The translations under genes were made by a program, and so were the position numbers. Below the pieces are notes generated by a model. That model was not told the DNA's origin and searched no databases. It was given only the letters and a program-made list of their open reading frames with translations. A stretch of 64,000 nucleotides of DNA from CALBPI01 sp039033995 (lineage in GTDB: Bacteria > Pseudomonadota > Gammaproteobacteria > Steroidobacterales > Woeseiaceae). Positions 32,817 through 41,688 of the stretch are shown here, piece by piece; the first letter of the stretch is position 1; each line of letters begins with the position of its first letter. Location: positions 1 through 64,000 of the forward strand of contig JBCCBP010000001.1 in assembly GCA_039033995.1 (NCBI GenBank). The letters run 5' to 3'.

Positions 32817-33878
32817 TTAAGCGCTGTTCTGTACCACCTCACCTTGTTCCACGTGGAACGTCGCACCTGAGTGATTCTGGACAAAATCACTGGCATCGAT
32901 GGCAGTGACAATCCGTTGGGCATCGACCTTATCAACCAGACTCATCACACGCGCCAGTGAATCCGGATCCAGTTCCGCGGCCGGGTCATCGAGTAACAAC
33001 AACGCCCTGCCGTTATTCAAGCTCGCTAGGTGCTTCGTCTGTGCGAGTATAAAACTCGTCGCCAACAATTTTTGCTGTCCGCGCGATACCTGCTCTCGCG
33101 CCATCCGTTTTCGCCATTTGATCGCCAGTTCGGCACGGTGCGGCCCGACATGGGTGGTGCCGAGCGCCAGATCTCGCTCTTTCGACGACGCCAACGCTTC
33201 TTCCATACTGAGCGTATTGTTCCAGCCAGGGCGATATTCCACCGCAATATCCTTGAACCCCAGTGCTGCACAGGCCTCGTTGAATGCGGGTTCCAGCAAG
33301 CGCACGTAGCCGTGCCGGTAGGTATCGACCTCTGCCGCACTACCAATCAGCGCGTCATCCCACGGCGCTAATACCTGGTTCTGCTTCAAAGCAGCATTGC
33401 GCTGTTTTAGCGCCTTCCGGTAGCGCTGCCAGGCTTTCAGATAGCTTGGTTCCACGTGGAACACGCCGTAGTCCATAAATCGCCGCCGCGCCTCCGGGCC
33501 CTCTGATATCAAACGATGAATCTCGGGCTCGATCACTTCAACGACAAACTCACGGTTGATTTCCGCGAGATTGTTGGCATTACTGCCGTTGATCCTGATC
33601 TTGCTGGCGCCCTTGGCGGTTTCGATGCCCACACGGTGAACCCGGTCACCGGCAGCTAACTCACCGAATATTTGAAAATGTGGTTGGCCGTGCTGAATCA
33701 ACCGTTCTGCGCGGGACTGCCGGAAGGAACGGCCGCGCACCAAATAATAGATGGCTTCTAGCAAGCTGGTCTTGCCCGCGCCATTACGCCCCGTGATGAG
33801 AATGTCCTGGCCGCCGAGTTGTAGCTCAGCCTGCCCAATACACCGAAACTGGCTAACCGAGAATCGGTTCAGCGACAT
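32817..33878 (-). CDS. recF: DNA replication and repair protein RecF
   Basis: 353 residues from ATG 33878, which shares one base with the dnaN stop (TAATG). SMC-like ATPase with Walker A GRNGAGKTS, signature SRGQQKLL and Walker B LLLLDDPAAELD. It loads RecA at gaps with RecO and RecR. Three parS-like sites lie in this gene or at its end. Confidence 0.97.
   Translation of the reverse strand: MSLNRFSVSQFRCIGQAELQLGGQDILITGRNGAGKTSLLEAIYYLVRGRSFRQSRAERLIQHGQPHFQIFGELAAGDRVHRVGIETAKGASKIRINGSNANNLAEINREFVVEVIEPEIHRLISEGPEARRRFMDYGVFHVEPSYLKAWQRYRKALKQRNAALKQNQVLAPWDDALIGSAAEVDTYRHGYVRLLEPAFNEACAALGFKDIAVEYRPGWNNTLSMEEALASSKERDLALGTTHVGPHRAELAIKWRKRMAREQVSRGQQKLLATSFILAQTKHLASLNNGRALLLLDDPAAELDPDSLARVMSLVDKVDAQRIVTAIDASDFVQNHSGATFHVEQGEVVQNSA
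32845..32860. promoter_or_regulatory. parS-like site 2
   Basis: The palindrome GTTCCACGTGGAAC, flanked by T and G, lies inside the end of recF. This is the Pseudomonas-type parS core. Confidence 0.85.
33448..33463. promoter_or_regulatory. parS-like site 3
   Basis: GGTTCCACGTGGAACA, with the perfect 14-bp palindrome, lies in the middle of recF. Together with sites 1 and 2 it makes a cluster of three within about 670 bp. Confidence 0.85.
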
Positions 33879-34981
33879 TACAGTCGCATCGGCATCACTA
33901 CGTAGCGTGAATCGCCCGCGTCGATGTCCGGGATACTGATGACGCAACTGCTGTTCGCATCATTCAGACTCATTCGAACCGACTCGTCGTCGATCGCCCC
34001 GATCGCGTCCAACAGGTAATTCACGTTAAAGCCGATCTCAATATCGTCGCCGCTGTATTCGACCTCGACCTGCTCTTCAGCGTCTTCCTGCTCCGGGTTG
34101 TGCGCCATGATCGTCGCTCCGCTATCGCGGATTTCCAGCCGGATACCCCGATACTTTTCGTTGGACAGAATCGCTGCGCGCTGCAGTGCAGCCCGCATAC
34201 CCTGCCGATCTGCGACCAGGAAGTTCTGTGTATCCGACGGGATCACGCGTTGATAATCCGGGAAACGGCCATCAATCAGTTTCGATGTAAATCGAATCGT
34301 GCCTGTTTGCACGCGAATGTGATTCTTGCCAAAAGCGAGTGTCATCTCACCGTCTTCACCGAGTAAGCGCTGTAACTCCAGAACCCCTTTGCGTGGCACG
34401 ATCACTTGCTGAGTCGGCAATTCGTCCGCATCGACCTGACATTCACACAAAGCCAGGCGGTGACCGTCGGTGGCAACAGCGCGAATGGTGTTGCCCTCGG
34501 TTTCCAGCAACATACCATTGAGATAATAACGGACGTCCTGCTGGGCCATCGCGAAATAGGTTTTGTTCAATAACCGCTGGATCGATGCCGACGGCAAATC
34601 AAAACTCTGGCTGGCTTCAATATCGTCCAACACTGGAAATTCAGCGGCTGGCAGGGTTGCCAAGCGGAACTTGCTTTTGCCGCTGGAGATTAGCAGTCGC
34701 TCGCCTTCGAGCTTCAGGGAAACATCAGCGCTATCCGGCAGTGCTTTGCAAATATCGAATAACTTTCGGCCAGGTACCGTGACTTCGCCGGCCATATCGA
34801 CATCGACGTCTGCCTGCGACTGCAGCTCGACTTCGATATCTGTCGCTGTCACGGCCAATCGGTTACTTTTCGCGACTAACAACACATTGGCCAGAATCGG
34901 CATTGTCTGACGCCGTTCAACCACGCCAATGACGGCTTGTAATGTGTTCAAGAGTGTTTGTCTGCTAGCGGACAATTTCAT
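33878..34981 (-). CDS. dnaN: DNA polymerase III sliding clamp
   Basis: 367 residues, full length. Three clamp domains; the family features include the N-terminal SRQTLLNTLQAVIGVVERR, LPSASIQRLLNKTYFAM and the C-terminal MPMRL. It tethers polymerase to DNA. Head-to-tail with recF and downstream of the dnaN-dnaA gap. Confidence 0.98.
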   Translation of the reverse strand: MKLSASRQTLLNTLQAVIGVVERRQTMPILANVLLVAKSNRLAVTATDIEVELQSQADVDVDMAGEVTVPGRKLFDICKALPDSADVSLKLEGERLLISSGKSKFRLATLPAAEFPVLDDIEASQSFDLPSASIQRLLNKTYFAMAQQDVRYYLNGMLLETEGNTIRAVATDGHRLALCECQVDADELPTQQVIVPRKGVLELQRLLGEDGEMTLAFGKNHIRVQTGTIRFTSKLIDGRFPDYQRVIPSDTQNFLVADRQGMRAALQRAAILSNEKYRGIRLEIRDSGATIMAHNPEQEDAEEQVEVEYSGDDIEIGFNVNYLLDAIGAIDDESVRMSLNDANSSCVISIPDIDAGDSRYVVMPMRL

Positions 34982-35191
34982 GGCATAACCCTGAATAATA
35001 TAAATTAAGTATTTTATTACTTATTACTGTTATTAGGCCCACAGTTAGCTGTGGAAAATAAAAATTTTAGTTTTATTATCAATTAGTTGAGGCTGTTTTT
35101 CTGTTCTTTTATGTTGTCGATAATCCACGACTTAGCTGTGTCTTAACTGTGGATAAGTTTGCACTGATAAGTTATCCACAGTTTGATCACA
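34982..35191. other. Probable origin of replication (oriC)
   Basis: A 210-base gap between dnaA and dnaN that is very rich in A and T (34990-35110), followed by a DnaA-box cluster: perfect boxes TGTGGATAA at 35148-35156 and TTATCCACA at 35172-35180, degenerate ones TGTGGAAAA at 35050-35058 and TAATCCACG at 35121-35129. AT-rich unwinding element plus boxes beside dnaA is the typical origin architecture. A further perfect box lies upstream of dnaA. Confidence 0.8.
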
Positions 35192-36538
35192 TCATCCCGT
35201 CAGAGTTCTTAACAGGTTTGTGTAGTCCTCTTCCACCTGGTTGTCCGAATCACGTAATTCCTTGATTTTACGGCATGCGTGCAGCACGGTCGTATGATCT
35301 CGGCCGCCAAACGCCTCACCAATTTCCGGCAAGGAATGGCGCGTCAGTTCCTTTGACAAGCTCATCGCGATTTGCCGCGGTCTTGCGATGGATCGACTCC
35401 GCCGCTTCGACAGTAGCTCACTCATCCGGATTTTAAAGTACTCGGCGACCGTCTTCTGAATATTTTCAATGCTGACACGCTTATCACGCAATGCCAGCAA
35501 ATCTTTCAATGACTCTTTGCAGGAATCGATGGTAATCGGACGGCCTGTAAAACTTGCAGTTGCCATCACCCGGCGCAAAGCGCCTTCCAATTCGCGAACG
35601 TTCGATCGGATCCGTTGGGCGATAAAAAACGCGACCTCGTCGGGTAACGATACCCCTTCCAGTTCTGCCTTGCGGATCAGAATAGCGACCGATGTCTCGA
35701 GCTCTGGCGGTTCCACCGCAACCGTTAAGCCCCAGCCCATGCGGCTCTTCAGCCGTTCTTCGAGGCCTTCGACCTCCTTCGGATACTTATCGCAGGTCAG
35801 GATGATCTGTCTCTGACCTTCCAGCAGTGTGTTGAAGGTATGAAAAAACTCTTCCTGCGAACGGTCTTTGCCCGCAAAAAACTGAATATCGTCGATCAAC
35901 AGCACATCGAGCGAGCGATAGGCGCGTTTGAACTCATTGATCGTGTTGTGCTGCAACCCGCGCACCATATCGCCAACAAAACGCTCGGAATGCACATAGC
36001 ACACGCGCGCGTCCGGCTGGCGCGCCAGCACTTCATTGCCCACGGCGTGCATCAAGTGTGTCTTGCCGAGACCAACACCGCCATAAAGGAACAGCGGGTT
36101 GTAGGCTTTGCCGAGATTTTCAGCGACCTGCGTCGCCGCTGCCCGAGCCAACTGGTTGCTTTTGCCTTCAACAAAGTTCTCGAACGTGAAACCCGGCATC
36201 AAACGACTTTCCGGCATCGGTGCACTGGACACGTTACTGCGGGAAGCGGTCGCGGGTGATGGCCGATGTGGTGTTGAGACCTGTTCGGGTATCACGACCG
36301 AACCAACGCGTCCAAGCACCTCGACCGGCTGACCTGCGAGTTCCAACGCCAGTTCGGAGACCCGCGCGAGAAACTGCTGATTGACACGATCCATGACAAA
36401 TCGGTTCGGCGCCAACAGAATCAGTCGATCACCGTCGACTTGTGCTTGTAATGGGCGAATCCAGGTATTGAACTGCTGTTCGGATATCTCGCTGCGGATG
36501 CGCTTGAGACATCGTTGCCAAAGATCCGTATGGGTCAC
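35192..36538 (-). CDS. dnaA: Chromosomal replication initiator DnaA
   Basis: 448 residues. Domain I at the N-terminus (TDLWQRCLKRIRSEISEQQF), AAA+ domain with Walker A GGVGLGKTHL and Walker B LLIDDIQF, and the C-terminal DNA-binding domain with the signature FGGRDHTTVLHACRKI. It binds the boxes at 35148-35180 and melts the adjacent AT-rich DNA. Confidence 0.98.
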   Translation of the reverse strand: MTHTDLWQRCLKRIRSEISEQQFNTWIRPLQAQVDGDRLILLAPNRFVMDRVNQQFLARVSELALELAGQPVEVLGRVGSVVIPEQVSTPHRPSPATASRSNVSSAPMPESRLMPGFTFENFVEGKSNQLARAAATQVAENLGKAYNPLFLYGGVGLGKTHLMHAVGNEVLARQPDARVCYVHSERFVGDMVRGLQHNTINEFKRAYRSLDVLLIDDIQFFAGKDRSQEEFFHTFNTLLEGQRQIILTCDKYPKEVEGLEERLKSRMGWGLTVAVEPPELETSVAILIRKAELEGVSLPDEVAFFIAQRIRSNVRELEGALRRVMATASFTGRPITIDSCKESLKDLLALRDKRVSIENIQKTVAEYFKIRMSELLSKRRSRSIARPRQIAMSLSKELTRHSLPEIGEAFGGRDHTTVLHACRKIKELRDSDNQVEEDYTNLLRTLTG

Positions 36539-36787
36539 CTGTTCACCTGAGCCGCTAATCGATTGTTATGCGTCCCCAGGACGCGGACCCGTCGGCCGGA
36601 CGGCCGGGTAGCTTATACTGCTGGATGGAAGTTATCCACACCCACTTCCCGCGCCGAACAGCGTTGACACCCTTGCGAATTCCGCGTATCTTCTCCGACC
36701 TTTTCGCGTTTGCGAGCCCGGCGCTCGCGCGCCTATATTAAAGAATCAACGCTGTGGCGCATCGGGTGCCGCCGTTAGGACAGAATC
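36539..36787. promoter_or_regulatory. dnaA-rpmH divergent promoter region
   Basis: Holds one perfect DnaA box (TTATCCACA at 36632-36640), suited to autoregulation of dnaA, and a TATATT -10-like element at 36734-36739 ahead of rpmH. A -35-like TTGACA at 36664-36669 is too far from the latter to pair with it. Confidence 0.55.
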
Positions 36788-36922
36788 ATGAAACGCACAT
36801 TTCAGCCGAGTAATATAAAGCGTAAAAGAACCCACGGTTTTCGTGCTCGCATGGCCACGAAAGGCGGTCGTCTGGTGCTCAAGCGCCGGCGTGCCAAAGG
36901 CCGTCATCGGCTGTCTGCCTGA
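36788..36922 (+). CDS. rpmH: Large ribosomal subunit protein bL34
   Basis: 44 residues. The reading KRTFQPSNIKRKRTHGFRAR, then the GRLVLKRRRAKGRHRLSA end, is the whole of bL34. Start ATG 36788 with TTAGGACAG upstream as a site. A basic protein of the 50S subunit, followed by rnpA after 48 bases. Confidence 0.97.
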   Translation: MKRTFQPSNIKRKRTHGFRARMATKGGRLVLKRRRAKGRHRLSA

Positions 36923-36970
36923 TCCCGGTTCCAGCTCGTCCTGTCGTTCGTCAAGCTGTGTGGGTGACCC

Positions 36971-37357
36971 ATGACGCCTACGCACTTATCGTTTCAGCGA
37001 CACAACCGACTCCTTACCAGCGCAGATTTCCAACGGGTCTTTGCCGGTAGTCGGCGCAGCCGCGACGCTTTGTTTATGGTGTGCGCGCGTTATCACAACA
37101 AACCTGATACCCGCCTCGGGCTAGCGATCAGCAAGCGCCATGCCCGCCACGCGGTTCAGCGCAATCGCATCAAACGCATCGCAAGAGAGTATTTCCGCCA
37201 ACACCGCGACACGCTGGCAACGGCCGACTACGTCGTTGTGAATCACGCCGCGGCGACCAACGCCACCAATGCGGCGCTGGCCGAGAGCTTGCAAACCCAT
37301 TTCCGCCGTCTGTCCAGCCAACGCGCTGACAGACGCCAACCGTCATCCAAGCAGTAG
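36971..37357 (+). CDS. rnpA: Ribonuclease P protein component
   Basis: 128 residues. Starts HLSFQRHNRLLTSADFQRVF and contains the RNR signature AVQRNRIKRIAREYFR. It is the protein cofactor of RNase P, maturing tRNA 5' ends. Only ten bases separate its stop from yidC, so yidD, which normally lies between, is absent. Confidence 0.95.
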   Translation: MTPTHLSFQRHNRLLTSADFQRVFAGSRRSRDALFMVCARYHNKPDTRLGLAISKRHARHAVQRNRIKRIAREYFRQHRDTLATADYVVVNHAAATNATNAALAESLQTHFRRLSSQRADRRQPSSKQ

Positions 37358-37367
37358 CCAATCGTTT

Positions 37368-39041
37368 ATGGATAGTCAACGTCTGTTCGCCTGGGCATTC
37401 TTCAGCCTTTTGTTACTCATGACCTGGCAAGCCTGGCAACAGGACTATGTAACGCCTGCGCCTGTGACCGAGCAGACCGCGGTCACGACAGAGATCCCCG
37501 CTGATGCAGCGTTGCCGGACCTCGATACACAGGATCTCGATGCGGTTCCGACGACTGCTGACAGCACCAGCGATGTGCCTGTTGTAGCACCGCAGACATC
37601 CACAGCCGATTACGTCACGGTCAAGACCGACGTGCTGGATATCAAGATCAACCTGCGTGGTGGTGATATCGTCGAAGCGTCGCTGCCAGTGTATCCCGTC
37701 AGTAAGGACACGCCTGACCAGTACGTTGCAACACTGACGGATCAGGGTGATCGCTATGGTGTATTCCGGACGGGCTTGACCAGCGGCGCAGAAAACGATC
37801 CGAACCACCTGGCGCAGTTCACAACGGCTCGCACCGAGTATCAATTGGCGGACGGCGAAGACGTTCTGGTCGTGCCGTTGCGCTGGTCCAACGAGGCCGG
37901 TTTGTCAGTCACCAAATCGCTGACCTTCAAACGCGGATCCTACCGCATCGATCTCGATTTCGATGTCGCGAACGCTACTGACAGCCAATGGGCCGCGCGA
38001 CCTTACGGGCGCATCGTGCACACGGTCGAGTCACCGGATCGGTCGATGTTTGATGTCGAATCGTATTCTTTTAAAGGCCCGGTGGTTTTCGACGGCGAAA
38101 AATATAAGAAGCACTCGCCAGACGATCTCGAAGATGAGCCGGTTCGCAAGAACGACATCACCAATGGTTGGGTCGCAGCGATTGAACACCACTTTTTGTC
38201 CGCGATCGTACCGTCCGCCGATGCACCGACCCGACTCGAAGCCGGCATCAGTGGCGATCGGTTTATCGCCGGCGTTGTCTCGCCAGCGCTGATTGTCGCG
38301 CCCGGCGAATCGGCCAATACCAGCCTAACGCTGTTTACCGGACCGAAGCTGCAGGAACAGCTGAAACAGATTTCTGATCGACTGCCATTGACGGTCGATT
38401 ACGGCATATTGACCCTGCTGGCTGACCCACTGTTCTGGTTGTTGTCGAAAGTGTTCTCGTTTGTTGGCAACTGGGGTTGGGCGATCATTATCGTCACGCT
38501 GCTGATCAAACTCGCGTTCTACAAACTCACCGAGGCCAGCGGTCGTTCAATCGCCAAGATGCGCAAATTGCAGCCGCGTCTGAAAGCGATCCAGGAGCGC
38601 TATGCTGACGATCGGCAGAAGCTCTCGCAGGCGATGATGGAGCTGTATAAGCGGGAAAAAGTGAACCCGGCTGCCGGCTGTTTACCGATACTGATCCAGA
38701 TGCCGTTCTTCCTGGCGTTCTATTGGGTATTGCTCGAGTCCGTCGAAATGCGCCAAGCGCCGTTTATGTTGTGGATTCAGGATCTGTCGGTACGCGACCC
38801 GCTGTTCGTGCTGCCGTTGTTGATGGGCGGCGCCATGCTGATGCAACAGCGCCTCAACCCGGCGCCGGCTGACCCGGTGCAGGCCAAGGTGATGAAAGTG
38901 TTGCCCGTCGTATTCACGCTGTTTTTTGCGTTTTTCCCGGCCGGTCTGGTGCTTTACTGGTTCACGAACACGCTGCTCGGTGTTGCTCAGCAGTGGAAGA
39001 TCAACAACGTCGTCGAAGCAGAAGACAGAAAACGCGACTAA
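37368..39041 (+). CDS. yidC: Membrane protein insertase YidC
   Basis: 557 residues from ATG 37368; a longer frame overlaps rnpA. N-terminal helix (LFAWAFFSLLLLMTW), a large periplasmic beta-sandwich domain (about 60-330) and the five-helix insertase core (ILTLLADPLFWLLSKVF, then the conserved KLQPRLKAIQERYADDRQKL coiled hairpin and NPAAGCLPILIQMPFFLAFY). It inserts inner-membrane proteins alone or with SecYEG. Confidence 0.97.
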   Translation: MDSQRLFAWAFFSLLLLMTWQAWQQDYVTPAPVTEQTAVTTEIPADAALPDLDTQDLDAVPTTADSTSDVPVVAPQTSTADYVTVKTDVLDIKINLRGGDIVEASLPVYPVSKDTPDQYVATLTDQGDRYGVFRTGLTSGAENDPNHLAQFTTARTEYQLADGEDVLVVPLRWSNEAGLSVTKSLTFKRGSYRIDLDFDVANATDSQWAARPYGRIVHTVESPDRSMFDVESYSFKGPVVFDGEKYKKHSPDDLEDEPVRKNDITNGWVAAIEHHFLSAIVPSADAPTRLEAGISGDRFIAGVVSPALIVAPGESANTSLTLFTGPKLQEQLKQISDRLPLTVDYGILTLLADPLFWLLSKVFSFVGNWGWAIIIVTLLIKLAFYKLTEASGRSIAKMRKLQPRLKAIQERYADDRQKLSQAMMELYKREKVNPAAGCLPILIQMPFFLAFYWVLLESVEMRQAPFMLWIQDLSVRDPLFVLPLLMGGAMLMQQRLNPAPADPVQAKVMKVLPVVFTLFFAFFPAGLVLYWFTNTLLGVAQQWKINNVVEAEDRKRD

Positions 39042-39045
39042 CGGC

Positions 39046-40224
39046 TTACTCAATCAGTGTATTCGTGACGGTCACGTCACCGTGCAACGACCGGTGAACC
39101 GGGCAGCGATCCGCGATTTCTAGCATCCGTTGTTTGGTTGCCGCATCGACGTTGCCATCGATACTGATATCGCGGTGGAACGTGGTGCGCGTTGTGCCCT
39201 GATCGCGCGATGACGCGGCGGTCACCGACACGTGTACACGATCAACTTTGAGACCTTTGTGTTTGGCGTACATCTGCAACGTCATCGATGTACAACTCGC
39301 CAGTGCTGCACTCAACAACTGCACCGGGCTCGGTCCTTCATCACGACCGCCAACGCTCGCCGGTTCATCGGCAACAAGCGCGTGCGGACCACTGGTAATG
39401 CCGGTGGTGAAACTGTCGCCGTAGGTCGTTGCCTCGATCGCGTCGTTGTCAGCGTCGATGTCGGCCTCTGGCAAGAATCGCGCCGCCCAGGCGCCCAGCA
39501 CCTCGCCGGCGTAACGTGAATCACGGGGATCACTGAGCAGGTGGTCCGCACGATCCAGCGATACGAAACTTTTCGGATGCAACGCTTGCTCAAACAGGGT
39601 TTGCGCGTTGCTGACCTCGACCGTGGCATCGAGTGGTGCATGCATAATCAACAAAGCCTTGCGCAGCCGATGCATTGAATCGCGCAGTGGGTGTTGCTGC
39701 AGGTCATCGACCAATGCTTGGCCGATCACAAACGGTCGTCCTGCGAGCATCACCTGCGCCTTGCCTTCTCGCCGGATGTCTTCCTGTCTATCGCTGAACA
39801 GATGCGAGACATGGGCGGCATCCGCTGGCGAGCCGATGGTCGCAACGGCCACGGCGCTGTCGATCTCCGATGCCGCCAACAGCGTTGCCGTGCCACCGAG
39901 CGAATGGCCGACGAGAATATCCGGCGCCAGTTCGCGTTCGGCCAACCAGGCGGCAGCGTCGATCAAGTCTGTAACGTTGCTGGCGAAGGTCGTATCAGAA
40001 AACTCGCCTTCGCTGTTGCCGAGTCCCGTGAAGTCGAATCGCATCACCGCGATACCGCGACGGGTGAGCGCTTCGCTCAAGTGGCGGGTGGCCCGCAGAT
40101 TGCTGGTGCAAGTGAAGCAATGCGCGAACAATGCTACCGCCCGGTGCGGGGTCGCCGGCCAGTCGATACTGCCCTGAAGGGTCAATCCCGCCCGATTACT
40201 CAATGAAACAGATTCAGATCTCAC
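39046..40224 (-). CDS. Alpha/beta hydrolase-OsmC fusion protein
   Basis: 392 residues, GTG start with AGGAG upstream. Residues about 1-250 form an alpha/beta hydrolase (GHSLGG nucleophile elbow, DFTGLGNSEG). Residues about 265-392 form an OsmC/Ohr-like domain (GPSPVQLLSAALASCTSMT, and RCPVHRSL with the second cysteine). Known bifunctional hydrolase-OsmC proteins exist; the OsmC part is expected to reduce organic hydroperoxides, the partner reaction of the hydrolase is unclear. It sits antisense between yidC and mnmE. Confidence 0.85.
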   Translation of the reverse strand: MRSESVSLSNRAGLTLQGSIDWPATPHRAVALFAHCFTCTSNLRATRHLSEALTRRGIAVMRFDFTGLGNSEGEFSDTTFASNVTDLIDAAAWLAERELAPDILVGHSLGGTATLLAASEIDSAVAVATIGSPADAAHVSHLFSDRQEDIRREGKAQVMLAGRPFVIGQALVDDLQQHPLRDSMHRLRKALLIMHAPLDATVEVSNAQTLFEQALHPKSFVSLDRADHLLSDPRDSRYAGEVLGAWAARFLPEADIDADNDAIEATTYGDSFTTGITSGPHALVADEPASVGGRDEGPSPVQLLSAALASCTSMTLQMYAKHKGLKVDRVHVSVTAASSRDQGTTRTTFHRDISIDGNVDAATKQRMLEIADRCPVHRSLHGDVTVTNTLIE

Positions 40225-40303
40225 CGTCGTCTCCTCGCGTTACATGCCACAAGATACCGGATAAACTCGACATTTATTGCAGTCATCCTGATTCACGATC
40301 CAC

Positions 40304-41668
40304 ATGCAGATGAGTTACTCCAATGACACGATTGTCGCGCTCGCGACCGCCCGCGGCCAAGCTGGCGTCGGTATCGTTCGGCTCTCCGGTCCCGAGGCGA
40401 TCGCTATCGCCGGTCGCCTGGTATCACGCATGCCGGCGCCACGCCAAGCGTCATTGCAAGTGTTGTCTGATGCGTCCGGCGAGGCGATCGACCAGGGAAT
40501 CGTGCTGTGCTTTCCGGCGCCGCATTCCTACACCGGTGAAGATGTGGTCGAGTTGCAGTGTCATGGCAGTCCCGTCGTGCTCGATAGTATTGTCAAAACA
40601 GTGTGCGAATTCGGTGCGCGACTGGCACGTAACGGCGAGTTTTCCGAGCGCGCGTTCCTGAATGACAAACTGGATCTCGCACAGGCTGAAGCGATTGCCG
40701 ACTTGATCGAAAGTGGCTCGGAGGCGGCGGCCAGAGCTGCGATGCGTTCGTTGCAGGGCGGTTTCTCTGATGCGGTCAACACATTGACGACGGCAGTGAC
40801 CGAGTTACGCATGCACGTCGAAGCGGCCATCGACTTTCCCGAAGAGGAAATCGACTTTCTCGATGATGCGGCTTTGCTGCAGCGCATCGATGCCACGCGT
40901 GAGCAATTTGATGCGCTTCAGGCGCAGATCAAGATGGGTCAGGCAATGACGGACGGCCTGACCATCGTGCTGGCCGGTGCGCCCAACGTCGGCAAGTCGA
41001 GTCTGCTGAATCAATTAGTGGGTCATGATGCAGCGATCGTCACCGATATTGCCGGCACCACACGAGATCTGGTGCGGGAGCGAACCACTATCGAGGGTTT
41101 GCCGGTGGAATTCGTGGACACAGCCGGGCTGCATGCCACGGACGATATTGTCGAGCTGGAAGGCATTCGCCGTAGCCGCGATAGTGTGCGTACCGCCGAT
41201 CACTCACTATTGATGGTCGACGCCAATGCGGCCGGGTGGCAACAGCAGGTCGCGTCGCTGTTGGACGAGGTGCCATCTGAATTACCAAAGACCGTCTTAT
41301 TAAATAAAACCGATCTGCTAACCGAGGCCGTTGCGGCCCCCGCGTTGCTGGATGGGGTGCCCGTGCTGGCGGTATCGGCGCGCACAGGTCATGGCATCGC
41401 CGAATTGCGTCAGCATTTGCTAGCCGCTGCCGGGGTCGACGAGCAACAGGAGACGAGTTTTTCAGCACGTCGCCGTCATGTTGTTGCGATTACCGATGCA
41501 CGTGCCGCATTCGATGCCGGTGTGACCCAGTTGCAGCAATTCAAGGCTGGGGAGTTGTTTGCAGAAGAGCTCCGACAAAGTCAGCAGGCGCTCGCCGAGA
41601 TTACCGGTCGTTTTACCAGCGATGACCTGCTGGGCCGCATATTCGGTGAGTTCTGTATCGGGAAATAG
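40304..41668 (+). CDS. mnmE: tRNA uridine-5-carboxymethylaminomethyl(34) synthesis GTPase MnmE
   Basis: 454 residues (ATG 40304, or 40310). The N-terminal folate-binding domain contains VGIVRLSGPEA, the central G domain contains GAPNVGKSSLLN, DIAGTTRD and NKTD, and the C-terminus ends in FCIGK with the reactive cysteine. It works with MnmG on wobble uridines. No clear ribosome binding site. Confidence 0.97.
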   Translation: MQMSYSNDTIVALATARGQAGVGIVRLSGPEAIAIAGRLVSRMPAPRQASLQVLSDASGEAIDQGIVLCFPAPHSYTGEDVVELQCHGSPVVLDSIVKTVCEFGARLARNGEFSERAFLNDKLDLAQAEAIADLIESGSEAAARAAMRSLQGGFSDAVNTLTTAVTELRMHVEAAIDFPEEEIDFLDDAALLQRIDATREQFDALQAQIKMGQAMTDGLTIVLAGAPNVGKSSLLNQLVGHDAAIVTDIAGTTRDLVRERTTIEGLPVEFVDTAGLHATDDIVELEGIRRSRDSVRTADHSLLMVDANAAGWQQQVASLLDEVPSELPKTVLLNKTDLLTEAVAAPALLDGVPVLAVSARTGHGIAELRQHLLAAAGVDEQQETSFSARRRHVVAITDARAAFDAGVTQLQQFKAGELFAEELRQSQQALAEITGRFTSDDLLGRIFGEFCIGK

Positions 41669-41688
41669 TATGCGGCTGTCGGCGTTGC

